Assembly: GCA_037043015.1 (NCBI GenBank) | Contig: CM073328.1 | Location: 6,125,409 to 6,189,408, forward strand | Length of the DNA: 64,000 nt | Direction: 5' to 3' | Origin: Bryum argenteum | Lineage: Eukaryota; Streptophyta; Bryopsida; Bryales; Bryaceae | In this document: positions 12,284 to 22,965 of the stretch, in pieces | Layout: each line of letters begins with the position of its first letter | Numbering within the stretch: position 1 is the first letter of the stretch | Made by a program: the position numbers and the translations under genes | The notes under the pieces: generated by a model | Told to the model about the DNA's origin: nothing | Seen by the model: the letters and a program-made list of their open reading frames with translations, nothing else | Database searches by the model: none

Positions 12284-15046
12284 CTACAAATTGTCCAGAA
12301 CGGATATCGGATTGAGGATCAAGGTGGGAAAAGGATCGTCAGTACCTTCTGATACCGCTCTTTCTTCGGTTCCATCAAAGATGTGACTGCGAGCCGTTCT
12401 TTGTGCCCTACGCACTGCTTGGTTAGGTGGCCTCTCTCTTCGATGACCAAAGTATCCTCTAGCCTCAGAATTTGGAAGCATCGCCACTATTTGGTCCACA
12501 ATAGTAATCTCGTGGTTTGATTCATTTCGATCGTCAATAACATCTATTGATGCATCTACAATAGGTGATGTCTCTAATACCTCTGAAGGCCAAAGCTGTG
12601 AAGAACTATGCTCGTTGCTACGATCTTTGCTTGGGAATTCGGCTAGGTATAGTTTCAAATGTTCTGCCTCTCTTTTAGCTTCACCATTTTTTTCCGGATG
12701 TTGGAATCTTTGAATGCACATTTCTTTGTATGCAATAAAGTCATCCAATGCCTTCAACTCCCTTTCATCAGCTGCAAACACCTTTGCAAACGATGGTCGT
12801 TCTTCTTTATTTGGTAGCGATTGCAACGTCTTTGTCCCTGACTCAGGTCCCCATTTATCCTTGCTATAATGTTTGTGTTGTACTCGAACCTTACCGACCC
12901 CCTCTCGATTGTCCATATAGAATCGCATGTGGTGCGGAAAGGTTATGCCAACCAAAGAGTCCCCACCCGTCAGTAAGTGAGGGGTTATGAAGGACTTCCA
13001 GTTCCACACATTTTCTAAGAGTCTGGCGCTAACAAACGCCTCTGTTATGGATGTACCTTGTTCTATTAGACTAAGCATTTCCTTCAATGAGTCGATGTCC
13101 GACCTCTTCAACACATTAGATATACAACTAAAGCGTTGGTCGATATCTTCGTGTGTATGGCCCACTATAAGGAAAGAGAGCTCCACCTCTTGAAAAAACC
13201 CAATCCCACCAATGAAACACATAGAAGAAAACATGTAAATGTTTTTATTCTCTCGTGTGCGATTATCCGCTTGGATACGTAATGTTGGAGGCAAAAAGCG
13301 TTTTCTCCTCTTCACATCTCCTATCACGCGCAACAATGTCTTTCACCACCTGGTTGCTATCATGTTTTTGTGGTGCGCGCCGAACCACACATCGCAAGAT
13401 AAACCCAATCCCATATACGAGGGCTCCACACAAATGGGTCTTTCACAAACCGATCTCGATGTTCTTCACGGTTTGACGATTTCTGCGGTACCATGGTAGT
13501 GTTTTGATCCATGCCATCAACAATGATGCGCATGTACAACTCGGGATGATATAGCACGACCTCTTAAATATCCAATAATCTCTCCGTTCCTCCATCTGAA
13601 TACGCAGATGCATTATAAACAACTCTTTTATTTTGATCCGAGCATCTGCATTTGTGGTTCCCTCCATGGCACATTTATATTCTCAGCAATGATAACACTT
13701 TGAAAACCTTGAGAATGGAGGTACGCGGACATGAGGATACCTAACGCGCCACATCCTCCGGAACGAGCTAATTGAAATGGTTTCTAAAATTCTACAAACT
13801 CTCTTCACCTCCTCGTTCACGTAATTGAATATATCGACTTCCGAGTATTCATGGGCGGGGAGAATAAGAGGCACCACTTCATTGTCATCCTTACGAAGAA
13901 TTGAACGATGAGGTTGAGGACAACCAACTTCGTCCACAAATGATTTAAATGAGGCCTCTCGCCACGACATTCTAGTCTTCTCCGAAGCGGGTTTGAAAAA
14001 GGTCATTCCGTGAATCGCCGCCACTCTTCCATATATTAAACACTCCTTCTTGATTGTTTAAACCGTCTTTGTGAATATCCAACGCCCAGAAAGATAACAA
14101 GCATTACAAACTTGTTTGCCATCTAACTTTGTGACAAATTTATCTCGTTGGAAACGTTCCGTCCGTGTATAAAAAAAGCAAAGATTTGTCTCATCCAAGA
14201 TTCTTGAATTGCATAAGTAGAAGCCCACGCATTATAACGCATGTCCAATAGATACCGTTCCTGAATGTCTCTCAAACAATTTTGTTTGCATCCTCCTCGC
14301 CCTATTGCCCTTTGCACGCTTAGAAGAGATACCTTCGTAGATATACCTTCTCTAGAAGATGTCTCCATGGAATCTTTGCTTCTTCTATTTTGCATAGAAT
14401 ATGGACGTCGGGCCGCTCTGACATGAATAAGCCCATCTACATGGGGCAAATCTCGGATGTTGGAAAGAGTACTTTGAGAAAATGGAGAGTTCTCATCTAC
14501 GGGGTTTGAAGCTATACTACTGCGCCGAGACCTATCAGTGGATCCAGGTGTGTTGAAGTTGTCATGGAAATCAAATTCTTGTGTCAACCTCCGTGGCGTT
14601 TGAGACCCATTCAATACGTCCTCGCCATTTTGAATGGTGGGTTCCATGGCTATCGCACGTAGATAAGACTTGTGCCAACGGATGATCAATCCAACACACA
14701 TTCCAAGACGTTCTCCCACAATCTCTCCAGTCCAATGCAATGCATCGTCTACCCTAGTGATGCGTACTGCCACCTCGGACGGGAATAACTTCGATCCATG
14801 CAATTGCGCGCCAGTTTCAAATGTATACTCCCTAGTTGCCAAGCCGACAACTTCTCTTCTTTCTGATAACAATTCAAATGTCCTTTCCAATTGAGATGAA
14901 ATGACCTGAGTAATACCATCTCCAGTCCGCCTTACACGAGCTGCTCGTATTAATCGCGCTCCCACTGAACCGTTCGGATTAATGACATCGCTTCTGTATT
15001 GGGTGTTTTGATGTACTAAAGGGATTTGGAAATTGGAGCTGTCCAT
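12284..15046 (-). pseudogene. Transposase-like gene remnant resembling DUF7869 proteins
   Basis: A string of minus-strand reading frames (15046-14123, 14024-13683, 13667-13443, 13557-13360, 13336-12284) reads as one protein family in order. An N-terminal Cys-containing helix region has GCKQNCLRDIQERYLLDMRY (about 14150-14300). Next come RYPHVRVPPFSRFSKCYHC (about 13685-13745), IIVDGMDQNTTMVPQ (about 13510), LRIQADNRTRENKN (about 13250) and VGHTHEDIDQRFS (about 13150). The last three blocks are the signature I associate with DUF7869, a domain common in multicopy eukaryotic genes. The spaced acidic residues (DGMDQ, QADN, HEDID) suggest an RNase-H-like DDE/D nuclease, which is inference. Several frame breaks separate the pieces. 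Some could be introns, but no clean splice set was found. It is probably the element's own, now decayed, transposase. Confidence 0.6.
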
Positions 15047-16418
15047 TGTCGTTGTTGAACTAATAGGAACCTATACATTGCAAACATGTGAAAATATGTG
15101 TGTAAGCAATAGAAAATATCATTCATTCAAACGAACATATGTTCAAGGACATAAATTTTTGCTTCCAAACATGATTGTTAATGTTGGTTACTAAGTTCGG
15201 AATGATATTATATATAATTGTTAAGATTGTTTAAAGTTGTTAAATTACTTAGGATTATCTTGTGTACTTTATTTATATATAAATTAAAGGTTTATCTACC
15301 TCTACAGACATGTGTTGGATAAAATAATACGATGCTAAGTTTTGATTACATGGAAATAACAATAATCATGTTTGATACCTTGTCCAAGACTATGTTACAC
15401 CTTAGGAATTGGATTGTTTGCGTTTCATAATACATTGCTAAAAATCGTTGATTGAAATAAAAAAAGACAATGACAACATGAAATGGCGTCAAATTACTTT
15501 GTACCTATGGCAATTTCCATTATAAATCCTACATCATGCTTTGAGCGTGCATAAAATCACAAAGATGGTGGTATTGTTTAGGATAAAGGAATAATTATTG
15601 CAATGACAATGATTATAGAAAGTTACAACTTACTTAGTTACTTATAGGTTCAATTAAATTTGCAAGAAAAAATAATATTTGCAATATTCATTGTATAATC
15701 CATTTTCATAGCGATGGATAGAATTATCATGTGTTCTTGTATGAATGCAATATATTATTGTTTGGAAAATATGGTAATTTTAAACTTTAGCTTTAACTTC
15801 TACTACATTATAAAAATGAAAGTTGAATAAAACTTGCAACCAATGATTCAATTGCACTCAAGTAGGAACAAAGTTTTATAGAAGAACAAAAAATATTAAA
15901 TCAAATTGTAACTAAATTATTCCCACCTCAATGAGTTAGCTTTATAGGGCTTAGAACCAAGTGGTGTTCACACCACATGTCCATTCTTAGACATGCTCTT
16001 CAATAGATGTAAAATATATAGACCTGGAAACATACAACAAATAAACCGGAATTTAGCAATGCAAACACTCGTGCGTTAGAGATTATTCAACTAGTAACTT
16101 ACATTTTGAGTCATCTTGGAATTTGAAAGAAAAAAATAAAAAATAAATTTCATTTTCAGTGAATTTTAAAAAATTAAAAAAATGGTTCACAACACACAAC
16201 AAAATTTCAAGAATTTAGTGAAACAATAACTTGTAGATTACATTAGCCTTCTACTAAAATCATTCAATTGTTTTCATAATTATAGAAAGTTTTTTAAAAA
16301 ACTTAACATACAACAAAATTGCTATAATACAGCAATAAAAATACCTTCGATTAGACATCCATCAACTAAAAAATGACATAATTTTTTATTTTTTTTAAAA
16401 AAAAATAATAATAATAAC
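15047..16418. other. AT-rich central spacer of the transposon, left part
   Basis: Strongly AT-rich DNA upstream of the transposase-like gene, with no credible ORF, no recognisable RNA gene and no obvious repeat. Because the two gene remnants diverge from the middle of the element, their promoters would be expected here or in the matching spacer at 17290-18400. No specific promoter motif could be supported. Confidence 0.5.
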
Positions 16419-17289
16419 AAAAGAGGAGGTGGTAGAGGTGTTCGCCCGCACACCCCCTGGCCCCTGCCTTCTTTGGGTGGCCGGCCTGCGGCCGAGTGCG
16501 GTGCAGCGCAGCTACGCACTTGGCCGCAGGTCGCCCCCGCCCAGCAGCGCAGGGGGGAGGGTGTGCGGGCGAACACCTCTACCACCTCCTCTTTTGATTT
16601 TCATCTGACCTCCCCGCTTCTGATCTTCTGGCACACTTGTCGTTTCTTCCTCCTCCGCTCTTGCTCGTGTTTTTGAAGGTCTTTGTTGCCGTTTCTTCCT
16701 CCTCCGCTCTTGCTCGTGTTTCTGCAGGTTGCTATTGCCTTATCTTCCTCCTCCGCTCTTGCTCGTGTTTCTCAAGAACGCTGCTAGGACGATCTATAGA
16801 GCACTAGGAGAGTTTCGTGACTTGTTGCAACCAAAAATCTTTTTGCCGATTCTCCTTATCTTTCTTCTTCTTTGCATCAATCGCATTTTTTTGCTCTAGT
16901 ACCGAATCGCTTTGCTATTGTACCGGATCGCCTTTCTTTGTTTGCTATCGAATCGATGCTTGCTACTTGCTGATCTTGTTGCTATTCCTCATTGCTATCA
17001 TTGGTATTGTTGCTACTGTTGCGGCGTGCATTTTGGGTTCTTGTTCGCTCTTGTCATGCAGTGACGCTACTATTCAAGCTGTCCACTTTGTACTCGATAT
17101 GTTAAAATCTTCGTCTTCCTCCCTTCATCCTCTTTGTGGTCTTTGTTGCAGCCATGCAGCCGCCACCAAAGCCACCAAAATCCTAATCTTAAAACCTTAA
17201 ACCCTAAAAAAATTTAAGAATCTTTAAAAAATAGAAATAATAAAAAAATTATGAGAGATTGCAAGGGGTGTGCGCGCGCACACCCCTTG
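16419..17289. repeat. GC-rich island with a perfect inverted repeat, three short direct repeats and a 28-bp palindrome
   Basis: Arms of about 37 bp at 16419-16455 and 16559-16595 (core AGGTGTTCGCCCGCACACC) are exact inverse copies around a 100-bp GC-rich loop. Next come three direct copies of a roughly 32-bp pyrimidine-rich motif (ttcttcctcctccgctcttg and following bases) at about 16641, 16690 and 16740, spaced 49-50 bp. The island ends with a perfect 28-bp palindrome at 17262-17289 whose half reads CAAGGGGTGTGCGC. Composition contrasts sharply with the AT-rich flanks, so it looks like a foreign insertion nested in the large transposon. Exact element ends and family are unknown. Confidence 0.6.
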
Positions 17290-18417
17290 AAACAATCAAC
17301 CAAGTGAACTCCAATAAACATCCCATTTACTATATTAAAGTCATTTCAAACGTCTGATACCCGCGCATGAGGGATACCCGCCCATATTGATACCCGTCAT
17401 ACATTATAATTATTTGCTTAAGAACAAGAAAAATGAAAACATTTAGCAACACATGATAGTAAAAATATTAATGTAGATATTGTAGAACTAACATCTTTTA
17501 CATATAGTCGTTTGAGACTAAAGAATATTACCTTCTTTTACGATTCCAAATTTCTAAAATTGTCTTCACTGTAAAAAGAGCATTTAACCCCAGTCAAACA
17601 TGTTCGCACATTTTGGTCAAGGGAGAGAAAAAAAACACTATTTCCTACATAAAACCTATAGATCTTCATTTAAAAAAAAAAAAAATTCTAGCGAAAAATT
17701 TATGTGATAAATAAATTCTTATCAATTATTTTGGATTTTCATTCTAAAGCATGTTGAGTTCACAAAAGAATAAAATGTGGCATAAAAGTTTGTCAAATAA
17801 TTTCAATCTCGATCCTTTGCATATTTGTTTTGAATATGCTACACACCTTTTCCATGTCTAGAAATTGGTTTTAAGGTAACCAACATGATCATGCCAATCA
17901 TGATTATAAAGAAGTTAGACCTTGTATAGTGAATTTTTTTTAAGCCAAGTGAAATTAAAGTGTGCTAGACCACTCAATACAATTAAGCAAATGAATTATT
18001 CTTATGATTTCAAATGCTATAATATTTTAATCCTTCCGATGCATAGTAGCCTAAAAAATTTGGTGGCTTTATATCAATGTTTATTTTAAGATTCTAGGAT
18101 TAGAAGTCTTAAATTTCACTCTAAAACTAGATTTTAAAGCCACTTTTGGATAGTGACAAATTTGAAGTGTTTCTTGAAGAATAATGGCCTAGGCTTTTCG
18201 GGGCTAAAGAGTCGTTAACCATAAAACATCTTCCACATGAAGTCATATTCGAATCAAAACAAACAAAATGGCCTATGTTAGTCTATATTCACATGAACCA
18301 TGTGGTCGGATGGTGAATTTTGGTATAAGTTATCAATATTTTATTGAATAGAAATCAAAACAATTGTCAAATAGACTCTAAATTACACCATATTAACCAT
18401 TATGATATTGTGTTCCA
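17290..18417. other. AT-rich central spacer of the transposon, right part
   Basis: AT-rich DNA with no credible gene. A short tandem run with three gatacccg-type units lies at about 17357-17397. Nothing else stands out. Confidence 0.5.
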
Positions 18418-21400
18418 ATGATGATCAGGTTGCCATGCCTCGCAACGTCGGAACCAACTGCAAAATCGACAAAGACATGGGAGAAGCGGATGGTGGATTG
18501 TAGAAGAGGACCCTCAAAGCCTTATTTGTGGATGACGCACCAACCTTTTAAAATAAGGGACCGTACGTCAGCGTTAGGCAAGCGTTTTGGCGAGATTCAA
18601 GCACTTACTACCCGCCCATCGTCTGACATGATATATGTGATGTGTGTCCCAGGATCTTTGATGAAGCAATGCGGAAGACTTCTCTGTCGGAGAGGCCTTC
18701 TTCTTGCATCCATTCCAGAATCCTTGCTTGCAAGTTCTAGGTCCGTGAAATTTCTCAATACCTTGCAGAAATTTTGGCTGAATATCGCTCCTGCAGTACG
18801 TACAGCGAGGCAGGAGCATATGTCACATTGTCTGCAGGGTTATCACGGGAGGATGTGGCACGAGCAATGGTTCTTATTATGGATGCCCATATTAAGACGA
18901 AGCATTACTAGAGGCGGATCCAACACATGCAACATCACAAGGTCCACCACTTGGTGAACAGGAAGAGACGGATCCAATTCATCGTAGTTATGTTATTCGA
19001 GGTGAGTTGGATTACTGAACCACTTGATTAGACAATCAATCGTGCCCGTCCCAGCATCCGCGACTCTCGAGCCGCTTTGTAGGAAGTGTTTCTCTATCCC
19101 GGAAGAGGACGTCTTCAAAGCGGCCACGACGTGAGAGAGGCGACATAGCATCCGGTTCGGGTGGACGATCGTCGAATGTGGCTACAAGTGGTGCGAGGTC
19201 AGGCGGACGAGGATCGAGGGCGCGTGGTAGGGGTAGTGGGTCTACAACCATGAGGTTTCCGGCTCGGCATGGAGCATGCGCTTATGTGAGAGTTCTTCAC
19301 TGAATGTATCGGCGGTGGAGGACGAGTTTCGAAATATCGGACCAAGGCGAAGAGGATTGAGTCGGAACCGAGGATGGCGTTGGAGGCCTCAACGTCAAGT
19401 AAGTTCCTAGCACCGATACCTCTTTCAAGCGAGAAATCGCGAAAGGATCGCTATGGGGGACATTGTATTCGAGGTGAAGATCGACAAGATTATCCAAGTG
19501 GAGAGTCCTTTGACAAACCATCGGTACTCTCGCAAAGAGAGTTAGAGAGGTTTATGACTTTATGAGACATCAGGAGAACAAGACTTGTGTGAGCAAGTTG
19601 GTTCTTCGTCCGATCAAATACATTGTGGATGTCACTCGACGCGATGGTGTGGTTCGGCAAGAAGAGGTGGCATTCCCCTCGAAAGAGCTCAACGAGAGTT
19701 CCAACGCATATTTGATACACACGGATTAGCGTCTATTCACGGTACAACACATTCTCGATTGTGTTGGCTTGAGGAGAGAGGATCATTTGGGAGCAGTGGA
19801 TGGACAACACATTGTTGCGACTGCAATTTTGCGAAGGAAGAGGTTGCCCAACACAAACTCTCACATCTTGAGTTTATTAACATCTTTGAAATGCGGGAGG
19901 CAATATTTGTCGTATACGATGATCCCGCATTGTACCTAGCGAAGTCCGCGGGGTCAACAAGAAGGAATGGAATAGGACAAAATATTCCACCATGGATGAG
20001 GACTTGAGAAAGCTACGCGAGATTTGGGAGTTGTATGGGAAGCGCGATAGCTTGGTTCGTGTGGGACGATGAGCGGGGCTAAAAGCTACGGTGTGTGCGG
20101 CTAATGCGGTGCGAAGAACCTTGTTGAGGGCAACAAAGGTATAACAATCAAGAGGTTGGCAAAGCGGATCGTGACTTGACCATTCATGCGTGGAATCGCC
20201 GGCGCGAGTGTTCGAAGCTATCCTTCAAGTGTGCAAGGACTACGAAGATGGCCATCTCTTTTATAGCGAGGAAGAGGAGAAGAAGTGGAAGGCGTTTGCA
20301 GACAAGAACAACCTAGATCCTTGTGGATGTACGGGAGCGTCGGAAGCGAATGACCATGCATTGGTTGAGGCGGCTGAATGTGGTTCGCGATCCGCTTATC
20401 TACGGCTAGTCAAGTCTTGTGCAGCTAAGCCGGTGGGGAGGGAGGACCCCATGAGACCTCGACAATCATATTACTTTCACGCCATCGAGGATGCGTCTAG
20501 GGATACCCCGTACTTGTGCAGTGCGATTGACCGGATCATGAGACAAGAAGCGGTCGCTAATATCACTCTTTGGTTAATGGTGTCCAACAAAGAGTGCTCA
20601 CCTAATTCCATGGAAGAGTTCTTCCACATATCTGTACGGAAGTATTTTCCCGGGGCAAGGAGCAAATTGATGCATTTGGCAAGGACTTTGGCAAAAGACA
20701 CAAAAGCCGCATGGGCTAAACCTACACGAGAGAAGGTGCCCAAATTGGCGGACATAAGTGAACTTATTCCCACCTCCATCAAGGTTCACTATCATGACAT
20801 TGCAACAAGAACACATGGAGAAGTGGAAGCATCGCCAGATGAGGGTGGTGCCACTACCGTCACATGGAAGTGGGTGTTTCAAGTTTGAAGGCCAACTCGC
20901 ACCAATACACCGGATCATCTTATGGTTCGAGCAGGAAGGATTATTTCATCACGATGTCGTGATTGACACAATCATACTTATGGGTTGTTGATTGTCGGCG
21001 TGGTGGGGAAAAGCGCATGGAGACGGTCCTTGGGAAGAAGAAGCGATTCACCAAAGTTATTGCACAATTGTCGGCGTGGATGACGGGCGTTGAACGATGG
21101 AACAAGATTCTCTTATTACCACGGCCGTGTTCTTAATGCCGAGTTGTTCGCGAAGCTCAAACTTCCGAGGTGGCACTCAACGACATGGATGTTGGGCATT
21201 TGCGCAAAACTCGGTTGATCAAGTATGCCCTCAACTTCACTGGGGGTGGTCGATTCTGATGAGCGGTGGAACCATTTGGAGGTGTTGTTGTTTATATGCA
21301 ACACCTGTTGATACTTCCCCAACCGAGAATTATGTTTTCGGAGACCGTCCACTACCACTTGTATTTCACGATCAATGGAGTGAGACACATCAACCGTCGG

Positions 21401-22190
21401 AGGGTGATAGACTCGGCGATCGCCATCCGAGCTCTCTAGATTTGGTGGATGCGTATTTGCCAACTGGTTGGGGTTTGTTGCGTATAACATTACAACGGCC
21501 ATTCCGACAATCCTTCATGGAGGTTTCCATGGATCGGAGATCATTGTCATTGACGATAGCCTAGAAAGGCTAAACTTCTTGTATACAAAGTTGTTTGTCA
21601 ACTTCCAAGGACAATTTCAGATCCCTGAGATGACGGGTGCAACAAGGAGCACTAGCGTTGGCATTTCCGAGGGCGAAGATCCGATGAACATAGGTTCGAG
21701 GAGGAAGGCGGTAGTGACGAGGACGAGCTTGGAGATGAAGCGGATACTTCTATTCCAAAGACCATACACATTGGCAAATGTACGGCGGTACAGCGTGAGT
21801 AGTATGGCAGATGTACCCGCCCGATCATAATTCATATGACGACGGACTTCATTCGTGCAGTGGAACCTAATGGCTTTGAGGAAGGATCGGAGATACCGGA
21901 GGTGGTTCTAGATACTCCAATTCAAACGAGACCAATGGTGCCATCCATTCCACAATCTCTGAGAATCGGCGGAGACCATAGCTTTCAATGAGGCCTTCGC
22001 ACCAATGATGACATTTAGAGACGGCTTCTACTATAACACCGATGGCATAAGGTACACTCGCCACGGTGAGTCGGGCAGTTACACGTACGAGGAGTCTGCG
22101 TCCATCAGTCTTCAAGATTCTATTGATCTCCCAGTGTCGCTGGCGGCAGTGGATCGTATAATACGAGAGGCCTATGAAAGCGTCAGGTAG
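18418..22190 (+). pseudogene. Unrecognised plus-strand gene remnant in the right half of the transposon
   Basis: The plus strand is comparatively GC-rich here and opens in a series of frames that switch repeatedly. At about 19100 there is a basic, Arg/Gly-rich stretch (KRTSSKRPRRERG, then SGGRGSRARGRGSGS) that could act as a nuclear-localisation or nucleic-acid-binding linker. The longest clean frame is 20190-20888 (232 codons, including YSEEEEKKWKAFADKNN). Later pieces include VHYHLYFTINGVRHINRRRV (about 21340) and ANWLGFVAYNITTAIPTILH (about 21455-21520). I do not recognise the family. It points away from the transposase-like gene towards the right end. It is either the element's second protein or a captured host gene, now decayed by several frame breaks. 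Confidence 0.4.
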
Positions 22191-22829
22191 GACAATGGAG
22201 GAGGATGATTAGAGCATCAGAGATTTATAAGTAGCAAGTCAATATGATGTTTAGGTGACATGTTAGGTTTGATTGATATGTTTGAGTAAAGTATGAGATG
22301 TTTGGTTATAGTATTATGCATGTTATATTATAGTATTTACTATCAATTTCTAAAGTATGTTTATGAATTTTATGTATGGATTTTCATATAATATAGAGCG
22401 AGATGCTACATATTTTCTCGTTGAATAGCACATGTTGGCCTTTTATCTCTTATAAAGTATGTTTGTTGTATAAATGCCAAAAATAGTATATAAATGTCAT
22501 ATAGCAATGTACAACGTACAAGTTCATAATCAAAATTGCATTGAATCTAAAAAGAAACACTATGGGAAGTTCAAGGACAAAATTTAATCTTTGAAATTCT
22601 TTAAATTTCAATTTTTGCACTCCAAGACGTGACGTTGTCCTTCATATTGATCCATTGGGATTTGTATTCCAAAAAATTATATGGTACACAAAATAATAAA
22701 ATGGATGTTGGCAATATTTGAATATAATAATTTGGTAGTATTTACAAAGCAATAAAACATGATTTAGCAACAAATTTGTTAATTAAAAAAATACTATTTC
22801 TCATTAGTTTAAGTTTAGTGCCTCCACAT

Positions 22830-22860
<31 letters not shown>

Positions 22861-22965
22861 TGTGGAATTTTTGTTGTTTTTTTTCATTTTGGAGGAAAAT
22901 GTTGTTGTTTTGACATGCCATTGAGTGCACTTGGCAAAGTGCATAATTGCTTAATTGCGACTACC
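22191..22965. other. Right subterminal region of the transposon
   Basis: AT-rich DNA between the end of the plus-strand gene remnant and the right inverted repeat. It holds a 26-base T homopolymer at 22834-22859. No ORF of note was seen. Confidence 0.5.

Larger units (their letters stand above)
11254..22965. mobile_element. Large DNA transposon, about 11.7 kb, with divergent gene remnants
   Basis: The two ends share an inverted 20-bp core, GCAATTAAGCAATTATGCAC (left 11260-11279, right inverse at about 22940-22959), plus a second short match (AAGTGCACT) further in. The flanks show GTA on both sides. Units 3 (57826) and 2 (about 41033) keep the empty site, aacaaggta followed directly by gtagaaaa or ctagaaaa. 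Insertion therefore happened in unit 1 after the segmental duplication, or was lost cleanly from the others. A 3-bp duplication is used by PIF/Harbinger and CACTA elements, but the termini fit neither closely. The left half has a minus-strand DUF7869-like gene, the right half an unrecognised plus-strand gene, and a nested GC-rich insert lies between them. The outermost 3-4 bases of the ends are uncertain. Confidence 0.8.

Noticed and set aside
16817-17200. 127-codon ORF rich in Cys, Leu and Phe as a membrane protein
   Set aside because: It lies across a pyrimidine-rich repeat tract that forces Phe/Leu/Ser/Cys codons on this strand. There is no family resemblance and no conservation to test.
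22834-22859. Run of 26 T as the poly(A) tail of a minus-strand LINE or SINE
   Set aside because: No target duplication, no LINE or SINE body beside it, and it lies inside the subterminal region of the DNA transposon, where AT homopolymers are expected.
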